A stretch of 35,913 bases of DNA, taken from Burkholderiales bacterium (GTDB taxonomy: Bacteria; Pseudomonadota; Gammaproteobacteria; Burkholderiales; Burkholderiaceae). Below the pieces are notes generated by a model. That model saw nothing but the letters and a program-made list of their open reading frames with translations, was not told where the DNA came from and did not search any database. The stretch spans positions 1 through 35,913 of the forward strand of contig JAJTAZ010000008.1 of the NCBI GenBank assembly GCA_021287185.1, written 5' to 3'. Shown here one piece after another: positions 1-6,845 of the stretch; within the stretch, counting starts at the first letter, position 1, and each line of letters begins with the position of its first letter. Position numbers and translations under genes: made by a program.

Positions 1-115
1 ACGCCACGCCACGCCACGCCACGCCACGCCACGCCACGCCACGCCACGCCACGCCACGCCACGCCACGCCACGCCACGCCACGCCACGCCACGCCACGCC
101 ACGCCACGCCACGCC
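1..115. repeat. Perfect pentanucleotide tandem array, (ACGCC)x23, cut by window edge
   Basis: Twenty-three uninterrupted copies of ACGCC fill positions 1-115, and the array probably continues beyond the window. There are no spacers and no variant copies. On the minus strand the unit reads GGCGT. Because five is not a multiple of three, the array passes through all frames and encodes a repeating Gly-Val-Ala-Trp-Arg peptide with no stop in any frame. Adding or losing one copy would shift the frame of whatever follows. Such homogeneous short repeats are prone to slipped-strand mispairing. The true copy number cannot be read here. Confidence 0.98.
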
Positions 116-211
116 AGTTATTTTTGCGTCAAGTGAATCAATCATACTCGCAACAACGCGCCAACCTTCTTTGGCGACTTTGGGCAGTTGCTCTATCAGT
201 GATTTTGCCAT
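1..211 (-). CDS. Start of a putative phase-variable DNA methyltransferase (Mod-like), partial
   Basis: A minus-strand ORF starts at ATG 211-209, preceded by a good ribosome binding site (AAAGGATAG about 5 bases upstream). It encodes 32 unique residues beginning [16 protein letters not shown] and then enters the GGCGT array, giving Gly-Val-Ala-Trp-Arg repeats to the window edge with no stop. The pattern SLIEQLP-x(3)-K/E-G, followed by a short amphipathic helix, resembles from memory the N-termini of adenine-specific DNA methyltransferases of the Type III Mod kind. No catalytic motif (DPPY, FxGxG) is visible because the gene leaves the window. In Neisseria and Haemophilus, mod genes carry tetra- or pentanucleotide repeats near the 5' end that switch expression on and off, which fits this layout. 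The family call is an inference; the ORF could instead be an unrelated or already broken gene. Confidence 0.45.
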   Translation of the reverse strand, partial: MAKSLIEQLPKVAKEGWRVVASMIDSLDAKITGVAWRGVAWRGVAWRGVAWRGVAWRGVAWRGVAWRGVA

Positions 212-250
212 TTTCTATCCTTTTGTTCGGGATGGACATTTTACTGCCAT

Positions 251-282
251 TTGCTCGTGTTGTTGTGCAAATCCCTTATAAT
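251..282 (+). promoter_or_regulatory. Candidate promoter for the O-methyltransferase gene
   Basis: A perfect TATAAT lies at 277-282. The closest -35-like hexamer, TTGCTC at 251-256, has a long 20-base spacer, so the -35 is poor. Transcription would start near 289, giving a leader of about 30 bases to ATG 321. The 109-base gap also holds the start of the divergent repeat-containing ORF. Confidence 0.45.
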
Positions 283-320
283 CGACTTGCCCATTAAGCA
301 AATTTTTGACTTTCCTCTCT

Positions 321-974
321 ATGTATATCACCACCCTCGCCCCTGAAAAATTAGATTTAACTTTGGATGAGGTCATCGCTCGTTTGCCGACACTCAGCAC
401 GCCTGTTGATGAAACCGCACTGAACGAATATTTAAATAAACTGTATGCGCTTGGTCGCCTGCGCCACATCCCCAACATCAGCCCGCAAAACGTCGTCTAT
501 TTGCACGGATTGCTGTGTCAAAATCAGCCCAAAAATATTTTAGAAATTGGTTGCGCCAATGGCTACTCGAGCCTGCGCCTGTGGCAAGTGGCACGCACAT
601 GGAATGCGCGCATCACCACGATGGACATCTCACGTCCGCAGTATTTAGAAGCCGCGCACCATTTCAACCTTTGTCAAGCGAATATCGAACTGCATTTTGG
701 CAATGCCCTGCAAATCCTACCGACACTAACGGGCGCAGACGCATTCGACTTTATTTTAATCGACGCGCAAAAAGTCCACACGCTTGATTTTTTCATCCGC
801 GCACGCAAACTCGCCACAGCCAACGCACTCATTGTGATTGATGATGTCATTAAGTTTAAAAATAAAATGACGAATTTTTATGATTATTTGCAAGCGCAAT
901 CGATTGACTACGACATCATTCAACTGCCTGATGACGATGATGGTGTGATGGTGATTCAAAACCGCATCATTTAA
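321..974 (+). CDS. O-methyltransferase-like, SAM-dependent class I methyltransferase
   Basis: This 217-residue protein has a Rossmann-type SAM-binding fold of the COG4122/YrrM O-methyltransferase type. The glycine-rich motif I is LEIGCANGYSSLRL, motif II ends in the acidic TTMDIS, and a downstream FDFILIDA strand and LIVIDDV strand correspond to the usual motifs around the metal and catalytic region. The substrate cannot be told from sequence. An in-frame TTG at 306 would add five residues, but ATG 321 is preferred because neither has a clear Shine-Dalgarno sequence and ATG is the commoner start. It is divergent from the repeat-containing ORF at 211 and followed at once by a hairpin, so it is probably a single-gene unit. 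Proximity to a possible DNA methyltransferase does not imply a shared role. Confidence 0.8.
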   Translation: MYITTLAPEKLDLTLDEVIARLPTLSTPVDETALNEYLNKLYALGRLRHIPNISPQNVVYLHGLLCQNQPKNILEIGCANGYSSLRLWQVARTWNARITTMDISRPQYLEAAHHFNLCQANIELHFGNALQILPTLTGADAFDFILIDAQKVHTLDFFIRARKLATANALIVIDDVIKFKNKMTNFYDYLQAQSIDYDIIQLPDDDDGVMVIQNRII

Positions 975-1028
975 GGAAACGCGGAACAACCCCTTCCGTC
1001 TGGATTGGGTTGTTCCGTGCTTCCTTAA
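971..1028 (+). terminator. Long hairpin after the O-methyltransferase gene
   Basis: An imperfect inverted repeat begins in the stop codon: TTAAGGAA (971-978) pairs with TTCCTTAA (1021-1028), and the inner GGAACAACCC pairs with GGGTTGTTCC. There is one mismatch and one wobble in the stem and a loop of about 13-14 bases. It lacks a strong T-tract, so termination is likely but not certain. The outer stem resembles the hairpin at 13366-13406. Confidence 0.6.
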
Positions 1029-1162
1029 ATATGTGCGCAGGTTCACTACAGAGTTTTTCCCATCTTTCGATGGATGGTTTATGGCATAATGCTCCAATCG
1101 ATTTCTTGCTAAAACCCGACGTTGACAGTGCTACCTACCCATCTTAACTCCTTGGTTCATCT

Positions 1163-1435
1163 ATGAAAATTGGTATTTCCATACTCATCATGCGTGACTT
1201 CAATATTTGGAGCAACGGTTTAAATCAAAACATTTTGTTTTTGGCACAAACCTTACGAGCCTCTGGTGCGTGCTCCGATGTGGTGCTGATCAATTGTGGC
1301 GATGGCGAATTTCCCAAAGCTCAAGTCAATTTAGATGATTGGGGCGTGCGTGTCGTATCACAACATGAGATTGGTGACTCATTGGATGTCATCATTGAAA
1401 TGGGTGGCGCAGTTGATTTGAAAATTTTGGTTTAG
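1163..1435 (+). pseudogene. DUF2827 protein, N-terminal fragment
   Basis: The 90-residue ORF reads like the beginning of DUF2827 proteins, which are glycosyltransferase-like proteins known mainly from Burkholderiales: MKIGISILIMRDFNIWSNGL, then QNILFLAQ, a VVLINCGD strand and DVIIEMGGAVD. Family members are normally well over 300 residues, so about three quarters are missing. The similarity runs almost to the stop codon at 1433-1435, after which the sequence changes to an unrelated minus-strand remnant. No clear ribosome binding site precedes ATG 1163. It is best read as a truncated remnant; expression as a stable protein is unlikely. The family call is from recall of conserved N-terminal motifs. 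Confidence 0.7.
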
Positions 1436-1714
1436 ATAAATTCGCGTATTATTAACATAATTGACGCACTGTACGTTTGCAGACCACATTGACCCAGCCG
1501 CATTAGATTGCATAGTGTTACATTCTTTTTCTGGGTGTGCCGGCGTCTGTGCCCGCGCCTCCTGAACCAAGACCCCGCCGTTGGGTAAGCCAACCGCAAC
1601 CAGCGCAACCACACCCAACGCAGTCGCGCCTTTACCCATCGTTTTTGCGACTTCGCTGGTGACCACATACATCCCAGTACGGCGACTGAATATGACTTTG
1701 TATATTCGATTCAT
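1379..1714 (-). pseudogene. Type V secreted autotransporter/adhesin, N-terminal fragment with ESPR
   Basis: The ORF from ATG 1714 encodes 111 residues. Residues 1-24 (MNRIYKVIFSRRTGMYVVTS and following) match the extended signal peptide region (ESPR) found at the start of large autotransporters and hemagglutinins. A basic stretch, a hydrophobic core (TALGVVALVAVGLPNGG) and an Ala-x-Ala-type cleavage area near residue 55 (EARAQT) complete a long signal peptide. About 55 more residues follow with no passenger repeat, and the frame then runs into the DUF2827 remnant on the other strand, ending at 1379. Full-length members have several hundred to thousands of residues and a C-terminal beta-barrel, which are absent. 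The genuine homology probably ends near 1440. The upstream bases have only a weak ribosome binding site (GAGC). Confidence 0.7.
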
Positions 1715-2060
1715 TTTATGCTCAATGCGTTATATCAAATCAACCTCATTTACTCAGAGTGCGTGACCACAGACTCAACAATTATTAATAATTCTGCTAC
1801 TTTATTATTTTATCGCTTTTCCACTTTACGCGGAAAACCACAGCGTCATAGTAATGTATATCTAAGGCGCATTCTACACATTGGCCTGATAGATATTTAA
1901 AAAAACCTAAACCTCTGTTTAAATAACAACACTTCTTCACAAAAAGCATCAAATTCGCCAAATACACATGGCGTTAGCTTTAATACTCAATCCTCCGCAA
2001 GCCGATTAGATTGCGGTACAATTGCACTCGATTTTAAAAACCTTTGGTTGGAGTATCTCT
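1715..2060. other. AT-rich intergenic region between the ESPR remnant and gatC
   Basis: I find no convincing gene in this 346-base stretch. It contains a perfect 14-base palindrome, AATTATTAATAATT (1780-1793), and a small inverted repeat, TTTTCC...GGAAAA, near 1817-1837. A TACAAT hexamer at 2017-2022 could be a -10 box for gatC, but I see no good -35 at the right spacing. The low GC fits a promoter region for two divergent genes, one of which (the adhesin remnant) is now broken. Confidence 0.5.
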
Positions 2061-2360
2061 ATGTCTCTTTCGATTGCTGATGTGCAAAAAATTGCACGCC
2101 TGTCTCAACTCACACTCAATAATGACGAACAAGCGCAGACATTGACGCAGTTAAATACTATTTTTGGTCTAATTGACCAGATGAGCGCGGTGGATACCAC
2201 GGGCGTTGCGCCTTTAATGCACCCGATTGCGATGATTGAATCGGTGCAACAGCGTCTGCGCACCGATGCGGTGAGTGAGTCCAATCATCGAGACAAAAAT
2301 ATGGCGAACGCGCCGCAGTCCGAACAGGGTTATTTTTTAGTCCCTAAGGTGATTGAATAA
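2061..2360 (+). CDS. gatC: Asp-tRNA(Asn)/Glu-tRNA(Gln) amidotransferase subunit C
   Basis: GatC is the small subunit that clamps GatA and GatB together in the heterotrimer that converts misacylated Glu-tRNA(Gln) or Asp-tRNA(Asn) to the correct amide. The 99-residue product has the typical N-terminal helix (SIADVQKIARLSQLTL), the LNTIFGLIDQM helix, the VAPLMHP motif and a C-terminal segment with the expected FLVPKVIE ending. ATG 2061 is chosen over an in-frame TTG at 2022 because GGAG lies about 8 bases before it and the family begins at this point. It is the first gene of gatC-gatA-(lipoprotein)-gatB, all on the plus strand. Confidence 0.95.
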   Translation: MSLSIADVQKIARLSQLTLNNDEQAQTLTQLNTIFGLIDQMSAVDTTGVAPLMHPIAMIESVQQRLRTDAVSESNHRDKNMANAPQSEQGYFLVPKVIE

Positions 2361-2431
2361 CCCTCGCGCGCCACACACCATAATTCACATACAAATACCC
2401 CCTCATTGCACGACCCATCAAGGATTCTTGA

Positions 2432-3919
2432 ATGTTACACAATTTATCCATCCGTCAATTGCGCGAACAATTGGACAGCAAACAACTCTCAGCCGTGGAG
2501 TTGGCGCAACACTTTTTAGACCGCGCCACAGCGCACGTTGATTTAAATGCGTTTATCCGCCGTGACCCTGAGGTCACCTTGGCGCAAGCGCGCGCTGCAG
2601 ACGAGGCAATGGCGCACAATCAATCTGGCGCGCTCACTGGCATCCCGATTGCGCACAAAGATTTATTCGTCACCACCGATTTTGCCACCACGGCAGGCTC
2701 TAAAATTTTGGCACAATACATCAGTCCATTTGATGCAACGGTGGTTGCGCGTCTAAAAAATGCTGGCGCAGTGACCTTGGGCAAACTGAATATGGATGAA
2801 TTTGCCATGGGCTCATCCAACGAGCACTCGCACTACGGCGCGGTGAAAAATCCGTGGGATGTCTCGCGCGTATCGGGCGGCTCATCGGGTGGCTCGGCGT
2901 GTGCGGTGGCGGCGGGTTTAACCGTTGGCGCAACGGGCACAGACACAGGCGGCTCAATTCGCCAGCCAGCTTCATTCACAGGCATCACGGGCATCAAACC
3001 AACCTACGGGCGCGTCTCGCGCTACGGCATGATTGCTTATGCGTCTTCACTCGACCAAGCGGGCCCGATGGCAAAAACCGCAGAAGACTGCGCAATTTTG
3101 CTCAACGCAATGCACGGGTTCGATGAACGCGATTCAACCTCTATGGCACGCGAAAACGAAGATTTCACGCGCTTATTGGGACAAAAGTTTTCGAGTGATG
3201 CCAGTGAGTCTCAGCCACTCAAAGGGTTGCGCATCGGCGTGCCAAGTGAGTTTTATGGCGCAGGCTTGGATGCCGAGGTCAAGCAAACCACGTTGGATGC
3301 CATCAAGCAGTTCGAACAACTCGGTGCAGCTGTGGTTGAAGTGCATTTACCCAAAACGGAATTATCCATCCCGACCTATTATGTGATTGCCCCTGCCGAA
3401 GCTTCGAGCAATTTATCGCGCTTTGACGGCGTGCGTTATGGCTATCGCGCCGCGCAGTACACCGACTTGGAGGACATGTATCGCAAATCGCGCTCTGAGG
3501 GGTTTGGTTGGGAAGTGAAAAAACGCATCATGATTGGCACGTATGTGCTCTCGCATGGTTATTACGATGCGTATTATTTGCAAGCGCAACGCCTGCGCCG
3601 CATGATTGCCCAAGACTATCAGAATGCCTTGGCGCAATGCGATGTGATTATGGGGCCTGTCGCACCGACCACCGCGTGGCGCATGGGTGAAAAAACCGAT
3701 GATCCTGTACAAATGTATTTAGAAGACATTTATACGTTGTCCTTGAACTTGGCTGGCTTACCCGGCATGAGCGTGCCTTGCGGATTCTCTGACGCAGGTT
3801 TGCCAATTGGCTTGCAAATCATTGGGAATTATTTTGACGAAGCGCGTTTGTTGCAAATCGCCCACGCCTATCAAAGTGCAACCGATTGGCACACGCGCCG
3901 ACCAGTGGTGGCACAATGA
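2432..3919 (+). CDS. gatA: Asp-tRNA(Asn)/Glu-tRNA(Gln) amidotransferase subunit A
   Basis: GatA is the glutaminase subunit; it releases ammonia from glutamine or asparagine, which travels to GatB. The 495-residue protein belongs to the amidase signature family. The Ser-cisSer-Lys triad is visible as Lys76 in IAHKDLF, Ser151 in the SGGSSGGS loop and Ser175 in DTGGSIRQP, each three residues lower than K79/S154/S178 of the Staphylococcus enzyme. The C-terminal part carries the expected [12 protein letters not shown] and LPIGLQIIG segments. The start ATG 2432 has AAGGA about 7 bases upstream. The stop codon overlaps the start of the following lipoprotein gene (ATGA), suggesting translational coupling. 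The protein is cytoplasmic. Confidence 0.97.
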   Translation: MLHNLSIRQLREQLDSKQLSAVELAQHFLDRATAHVDLNAFIRRDPEVTLAQARAADEAMAHNQSGALTGIPIAHKDLFVTTDFATTAGSKILAQYISPFDATVVARLKNAGAVTLGKLNMDEFAMGSSNEHSHYGAVKNPWDVSRVSGGSSGGSACAVAAGLTVGATGTDTGGSIRQPASFTGITGIKPTYGRVSRYGMIAYASSLDQAGPMAKTAEDCAILLNAMHGFDERDSTSMARENEDFTRLLGQKFSSDASESQPLKGLRIGVPSEFYGAGLDAEVKQTTLDAIKQFEQLGAAVVEVHLPKTELSIPTYYVIAPAEASSNLSRFDGVRYGYRAAQYTDLEDMYRKSRSEGFGWEVKKRIMIGTYVLSHGYYDAYYLQAQRLRRMIAQDYQNALAQCDVIMGPVAPTTAWRMGEKTDDPVQMYLEDIYTLSLNLAGLPGMSVPCGFSDAGLPIGLQIIGNYFDEARLLQIAHAYQSATDWHTRRPVVAQ

Positions 3920-4371
3920 AACAACGGTTAAGCCAAATAGGACGTATTGCACTTTTGAGCCTCTTGGTGCTGGGCTTGCACGCGTGTTCGTCACTTCAGC
4001 CTGGTGGAAGCAGTGGTTACAACCAGCCTGTGACCATCAATGCCTCATGCGAGCAGCGCGAAGAGGATGGCTACTACGATAAAATCACCGTGTCTGTAAA
4101 TCAGAATGTCGTGCAAAGTTTGGATTGGTTGAGCAACCCGCGTCAAGGAAAGTGCCTGTTCCAACTCAAGGATTTCACCCAAATCGCCACGCAACCGCAG
4201 GCTGATTTGCAATCACGCAAAAACAAAAAATGCCACATCTATGTTTGGCAAGATGCACGCTTTGTCACTGTGAGCACAAATAATTGCGCCAAAGTATGCG
4301 CCGTCAATGACCACGTATTACCGATTTTACTTGACCCACAAACAGGCGGTTGTAGCAAAGTAAGTCGTTAA
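3916..4371 (+). CDS. Small cysteine-rich lipoprotein between gatA and gatB
   Basis: The 151-residue product has a basic N-terminus, a hydrophobic stretch ([11 protein letters not shown]) and a lipobox LHAC with Cys24 as the lipidation site, followed by Ser-Ser, which favours outer-membrane sorting. The mature part contains six further cysteines (45, 80, 106, 124, 128, 146), enough for three disulfides in the periplasm. I do not recognise a family. The ORF can be extended to a TTG at 3886, but ATG 3916 starts immediately at the signal peptide and overlaps the gatA stop by four bases, so translation is probably coupled to gatA. A lipoprotein has no obvious role in tRNA amidation; its position is probably an insertion into the gat operon. 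Confidence 0.8.
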   Translation: MKQRLSQIGRIALLSLLVLGLHACSSLQPGGSSGYNQPVTINASCEQREEDGYYDKITVSVNQNVVQSLDWLSNPRQGKCLFQLKDFTQIATQPQADLQSRKNKKCHIYVWQDARFVTVSTNNCAKVCAVNDHVLPILLDPQTGGCSKVSR

Positions 4372-4399
4372 TCAAATAAAAAACCATGAAGGACAAACC

Positions 4400-5866
4400 A
4401 TGAGTTGGGAAGTTGTTATCGGGCTGGAAACCCACGCACAGTTATCGACTGTTTCTAAAATCTTTTCGGGCGCGCCGACTGCATATGGTGCAGAGCCAAA
4501 TACGCAATCATGCCCTGTCGATTTGGCTTTACCAGGGGTTTTGCCTGTGCTCAATAAAACCGCGGTTGAAAAAGCCATTACGTTTGGCTTGGCGATTGGC
4601 GCACAGGTTGCGCCAGTGAGTGTATTTGCACGCAAAAATTATTTTTACCCAGATTTGCCCAAAGGCTATCAAATCAGTCAGTTCGAATTGCCCGTGGTAA
4701 TCGGCGGCACACTCTCATTCAATGTCGGTGAAGGCGAAAAGGCTTATCGTAAAACCGTGCAATTGACCCGCGCCCACCTCGAAGAGGATGCTGGCAAATC
4801 AGTACACGAGTTGTTTGACAATGAATCGGGTATTGATTTAAACCGCGCGGGCACGCCTTTGCTCGAAATTGTCACCGAGCCCGTGATGTACAGTGCGGCG
4901 GAGGCAGTGGCGTATGCCAAAACCCTACACACCTTGGTCGTGTGGCTCGGCGTGTGCGATGGCAATATGCAAGAAGGCTCGTTCCGCTGTGATGCCAACG
5001 TCTCTGTGCGTCGCGTCGGCCAAACGGAACTGGGTACACGGCGTGAAATTAAAAACCTCAACTCATTCAAATTCCTCGAAGACGCGATTAACTACGAGAT
5101 TAACGAGCAAATCCGCATCATCGAAGACGGCGGCGCGGTGCAACAAGCCACCGTATTATTTGACCCGAATTCTGGACAAACCCGTGTGATGCGCACCAAA
5201 GAAGACGCGCACGATTACCGTTACTTCCCCGACCCAGACCTTGCGCCGTTGGTGATTTCAGACGAATGGAAAGCCCAAGTACAAGCCAGCATGCATGAGT
5301 TGCCTGCGCAATTACAAACGCGCTTCGTTGAACAATACGGTCTGTCACAATACGATGCGGAGCAGGTGTCCACCAGCAAAGCACACGCAGAGTATTTTGA
5401 AACAGCCGTCAGCATGATGGACAAGCCTGATGCAAAAATGGTTGCCAATTGGATGATGAGCGACATTGCCGCGACTTTGAATAAAGAAGGGTTGGAATTG
5501 GTCAACTGTCCTGTATCGGCAACGCGTTTGGCGCAGTTATTGGCCAAGATTCAAGACAACACGCTTTCAAACAAACTTGCCAAAGAGGTCTTTAGCGCAG
5601 TTTGGGCGGGCGAACAGTTGGACAAAGGTGACGCGCAAATTGATGCCATCATTGAGGCGCGTGGTTTAAAACAAGTCTCTGACTCAGGCGCCATCGAAGC
5701 CATCGTGGACGAAGTGATGAATGCGAATGCCGCCGTGGTAGCAGAATACCGTGCAGGTAAAGAAAAAAGTTTTGGCTTTTTGGTTGGACAAGTGATGCGT
5801 GCCTCCAAAGGCAAAGCCAACCCCGCACAAGTCAATGAGATTTTATTGTCTAAGTTAAAAACCTAA
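4400..5866 (+). CDS. gatB: Asp-tRNA(Asn)/Glu-tRNA(Gln) amidotransferase subunit B
   Basis: GatB binds the misacylated tRNA, phosphorylates the side-chain carboxylate with ATP and uses ammonia from GatA to form the amide. The 488-residue protein has the conserved opening [12 protein letters not shown], the [16 protein letters not shown] segment, the [18 protein letters not shown] block, the LEEDAGKS motif and the [18 protein letters not shown] block of the catalytic domain, then a helical domain and a C-terminal YqeY-like tRNA-binding tail (about 400-488). ATG 4400 follows AAGGA with good spacing. Only 28 bases separate it from the upstream lipoprotein gene, so gatC through gatB probably form one transcript. 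Confidence 0.97.
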   Translation: MSWEVVIGLETHAQLSTVSKIFSGAPTAYGAEPNTQSCPVDLALPGVLPVLNKTAVEKAITFGLAIGAQVAPVSVFARKNYFYPDLPKGYQISQFELPVVIGGTLSFNVGEGEKAYRKTVQLTRAHLEEDAGKSVHELFDNESGIDLNRAGTPLLEIVTEPVMYSAAEAVAYAKTLHTLVVWLGVCDGNMQEGSFRCDANVSVRRVGQTELGTRREIKNLNSFKFLEDAINYEINEQIRIIEDGGAVQQATVLFDPNSGQTRVMRTKEDAHDYRYFPDPDLAPLVISDEWKAQVQASMHELPAQLQTRFVEQYGLSQYDAEQVSTSKAHAEYFETAVSMMDKPDAKMVANWMMSDIAATLNKEGLELVNCPVSATRLAQLLAKIQDNTLSNKLAKEVFSAVWAGEQLDKGDAQIDAIIEARGLKQVSDSGAIEAIVDEVMNANAAVVAEYRAGKEKSFGFLVGQVMRASKGKANPAQVNEILLSKLKT

Positions 5867-5899
5867 ACACAACGGGTATCAAGAAGCGAGGGGGATGGG

Positions 5900-6610
5900 A
5901 TGCAACGGTTTTCCATCAAAAAGTGGTTGGGGCAACACTTGGCGCACTACCTTTCCAAACAACGATTGGGCACGCCCTCGATTGCGCTGTGCCAGCCTGA
6001 GGCTTTGCGCACCACCTTGCGCAAGGGCGATGTGTTGCTGGTCGAAGGCAATACGCGCTTTAGTCTGGCGATTCAATATTTGACTCAATCCAATTGGTCG
6101 CATTCGGCACTGTGTATCAAAAACCCAGTTGACTGTACGCCTGATGAACCTTGTTTGGTGGAAGCAGATATTCTTGAGGGTGTGCGCTTACTCACACTCG
6201 ATAAATACACCCTGATGCCGACGCGCATCTGTCGCCCTGTGGGGTTGGATGAGAACGAAGTCACCCAAGTCGTCAGCTTGATTCTCGCCAAACTCGGCTA
6301 CCAATACGATCTGCAAAAAGTTTCTGATTTGGTGCGTTATTTGATACCCAAACCGCCTGTGCCTGAGTCTTGGAGACGACGCTTGATTGCCTTTGGTAGC
6401 GGTGATCCAACCCGCGCAATTTGTTCTACCTTAATTGCTGAAGCCTTTTTAGCCGTGCACTATCCGATTTTGCCGCTCATCAAAGCCGAGCAAAAGGACA
6501 TTTACGCACGCAATTACCAAGAGTGGCAACGCATCCGCAAGCACAGCCTATACACCCCACGTGATTTTGATATTTCACCTTATTTTCAAATCATTAAACC
6601 GATGAATTAA
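5900..6610 (+). CDS. YiiX/YebB-like papain-fold hydrolase (NlpC/P60 superfamily)
   Basis: The 236-residue protein has the arrangement of the permuted papain-like YiiX/YebB group, often annotated as lipo-like protein in Betaproteobacteria. It shows GDVLLVEG at 43-50, a catalytic-histidine motif SNWSHSALCI with His68, an acidic candidate Glu89 in LVEADI and a downstream catalytic-cysteine motif RAICSTLIAEAF with Cys175. Family members are thought to be amidases or peptidases of cell wall or lipid-linked substrates; the substrate here is unknown. There is no clear signal peptide. GAGGGGGA lies just before ATG 5900. It follows gatB by 33 bases and may be co-transcribed. Confidence 0.75.
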   Translation: MQRFSIKKWLGQHLAHYLSKQRLGTPSIALCQPEALRTTLRKGDVLLVEGNTRFSLAIQYLTQSNWSHSALCIKNPVDCTPDEPCLVEADILEGVRLLTLDKYTLMPTRICRPVGLDENEVTQVVSLILAKLGYQYDLQKVSDLVRYLIPKPPVPESWRRRLIAFGSGDPTRAICSTLIAEAFLAVHYPILPLIKAEQKDIYARNYQEWQRIRKHSLYTPRDFDISPYFQIIKPMN

Positions 6611-6647
6611 ATGTGTTGAATGGTACAAAAACAGCCGTTTGACGACC

Positions 6648-6677
6648 ATCGTATATAACCATATATCGTATAACCAT
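6648..6677. repeat. Short direct repeat upstream of the ribonucleotide reductase gene
   Basis: ATCGTATATAACCAT (6648-6662) is followed 17 bases on by ATCGTATAACCAT (6665-6677), which lacks one TA step. The pair lies in the 235-base gap before nrdJ and could be a binding site for a regulator; its AT-rich core recalls NrdR boxes only loosely and the match is not good. Further downstream a TATAAT at 6696-6701 and a TATGAT at 6756-6761 are possible -10 boxes, each without a good -35. I see no cobalamin riboswitch in this gap. Confidence 0.4.
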
Positions 6678-6845
6678 TTGTTTTAAAAGGTTTTTTATAA
6701 TAAACAATCCTTGATATTTCTGCACATTTGCACAGCGTGAATGTGTTTTTTTGGGTATGATAGCGTCTATCGCATCATCGATTTTAAAAAACAAAGCAAT
6801 CACACAATCATTCAAATACAAACCACATTAGCAAGGAGTTTCGCC

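Noticed and set aside
1-115. CRISPR-like array
   Set aside because: The copies are only five bases long and directly adjacent, with no spacers; this is a simple tandem repeat.
1432-1668. Minus-strand ORF of 78 residues overlapping the ESPR remnant
   Set aside because: A shifted frame of the same region without a signal motif; the ESPR frame is clearly the genuine one.
6611-6845. Cobalamin riboswitch before nrdJ
   Set aside because: The gap is AT-rich and I cannot find a B12-box-like segment or the multi-helix layout in 235 bases.
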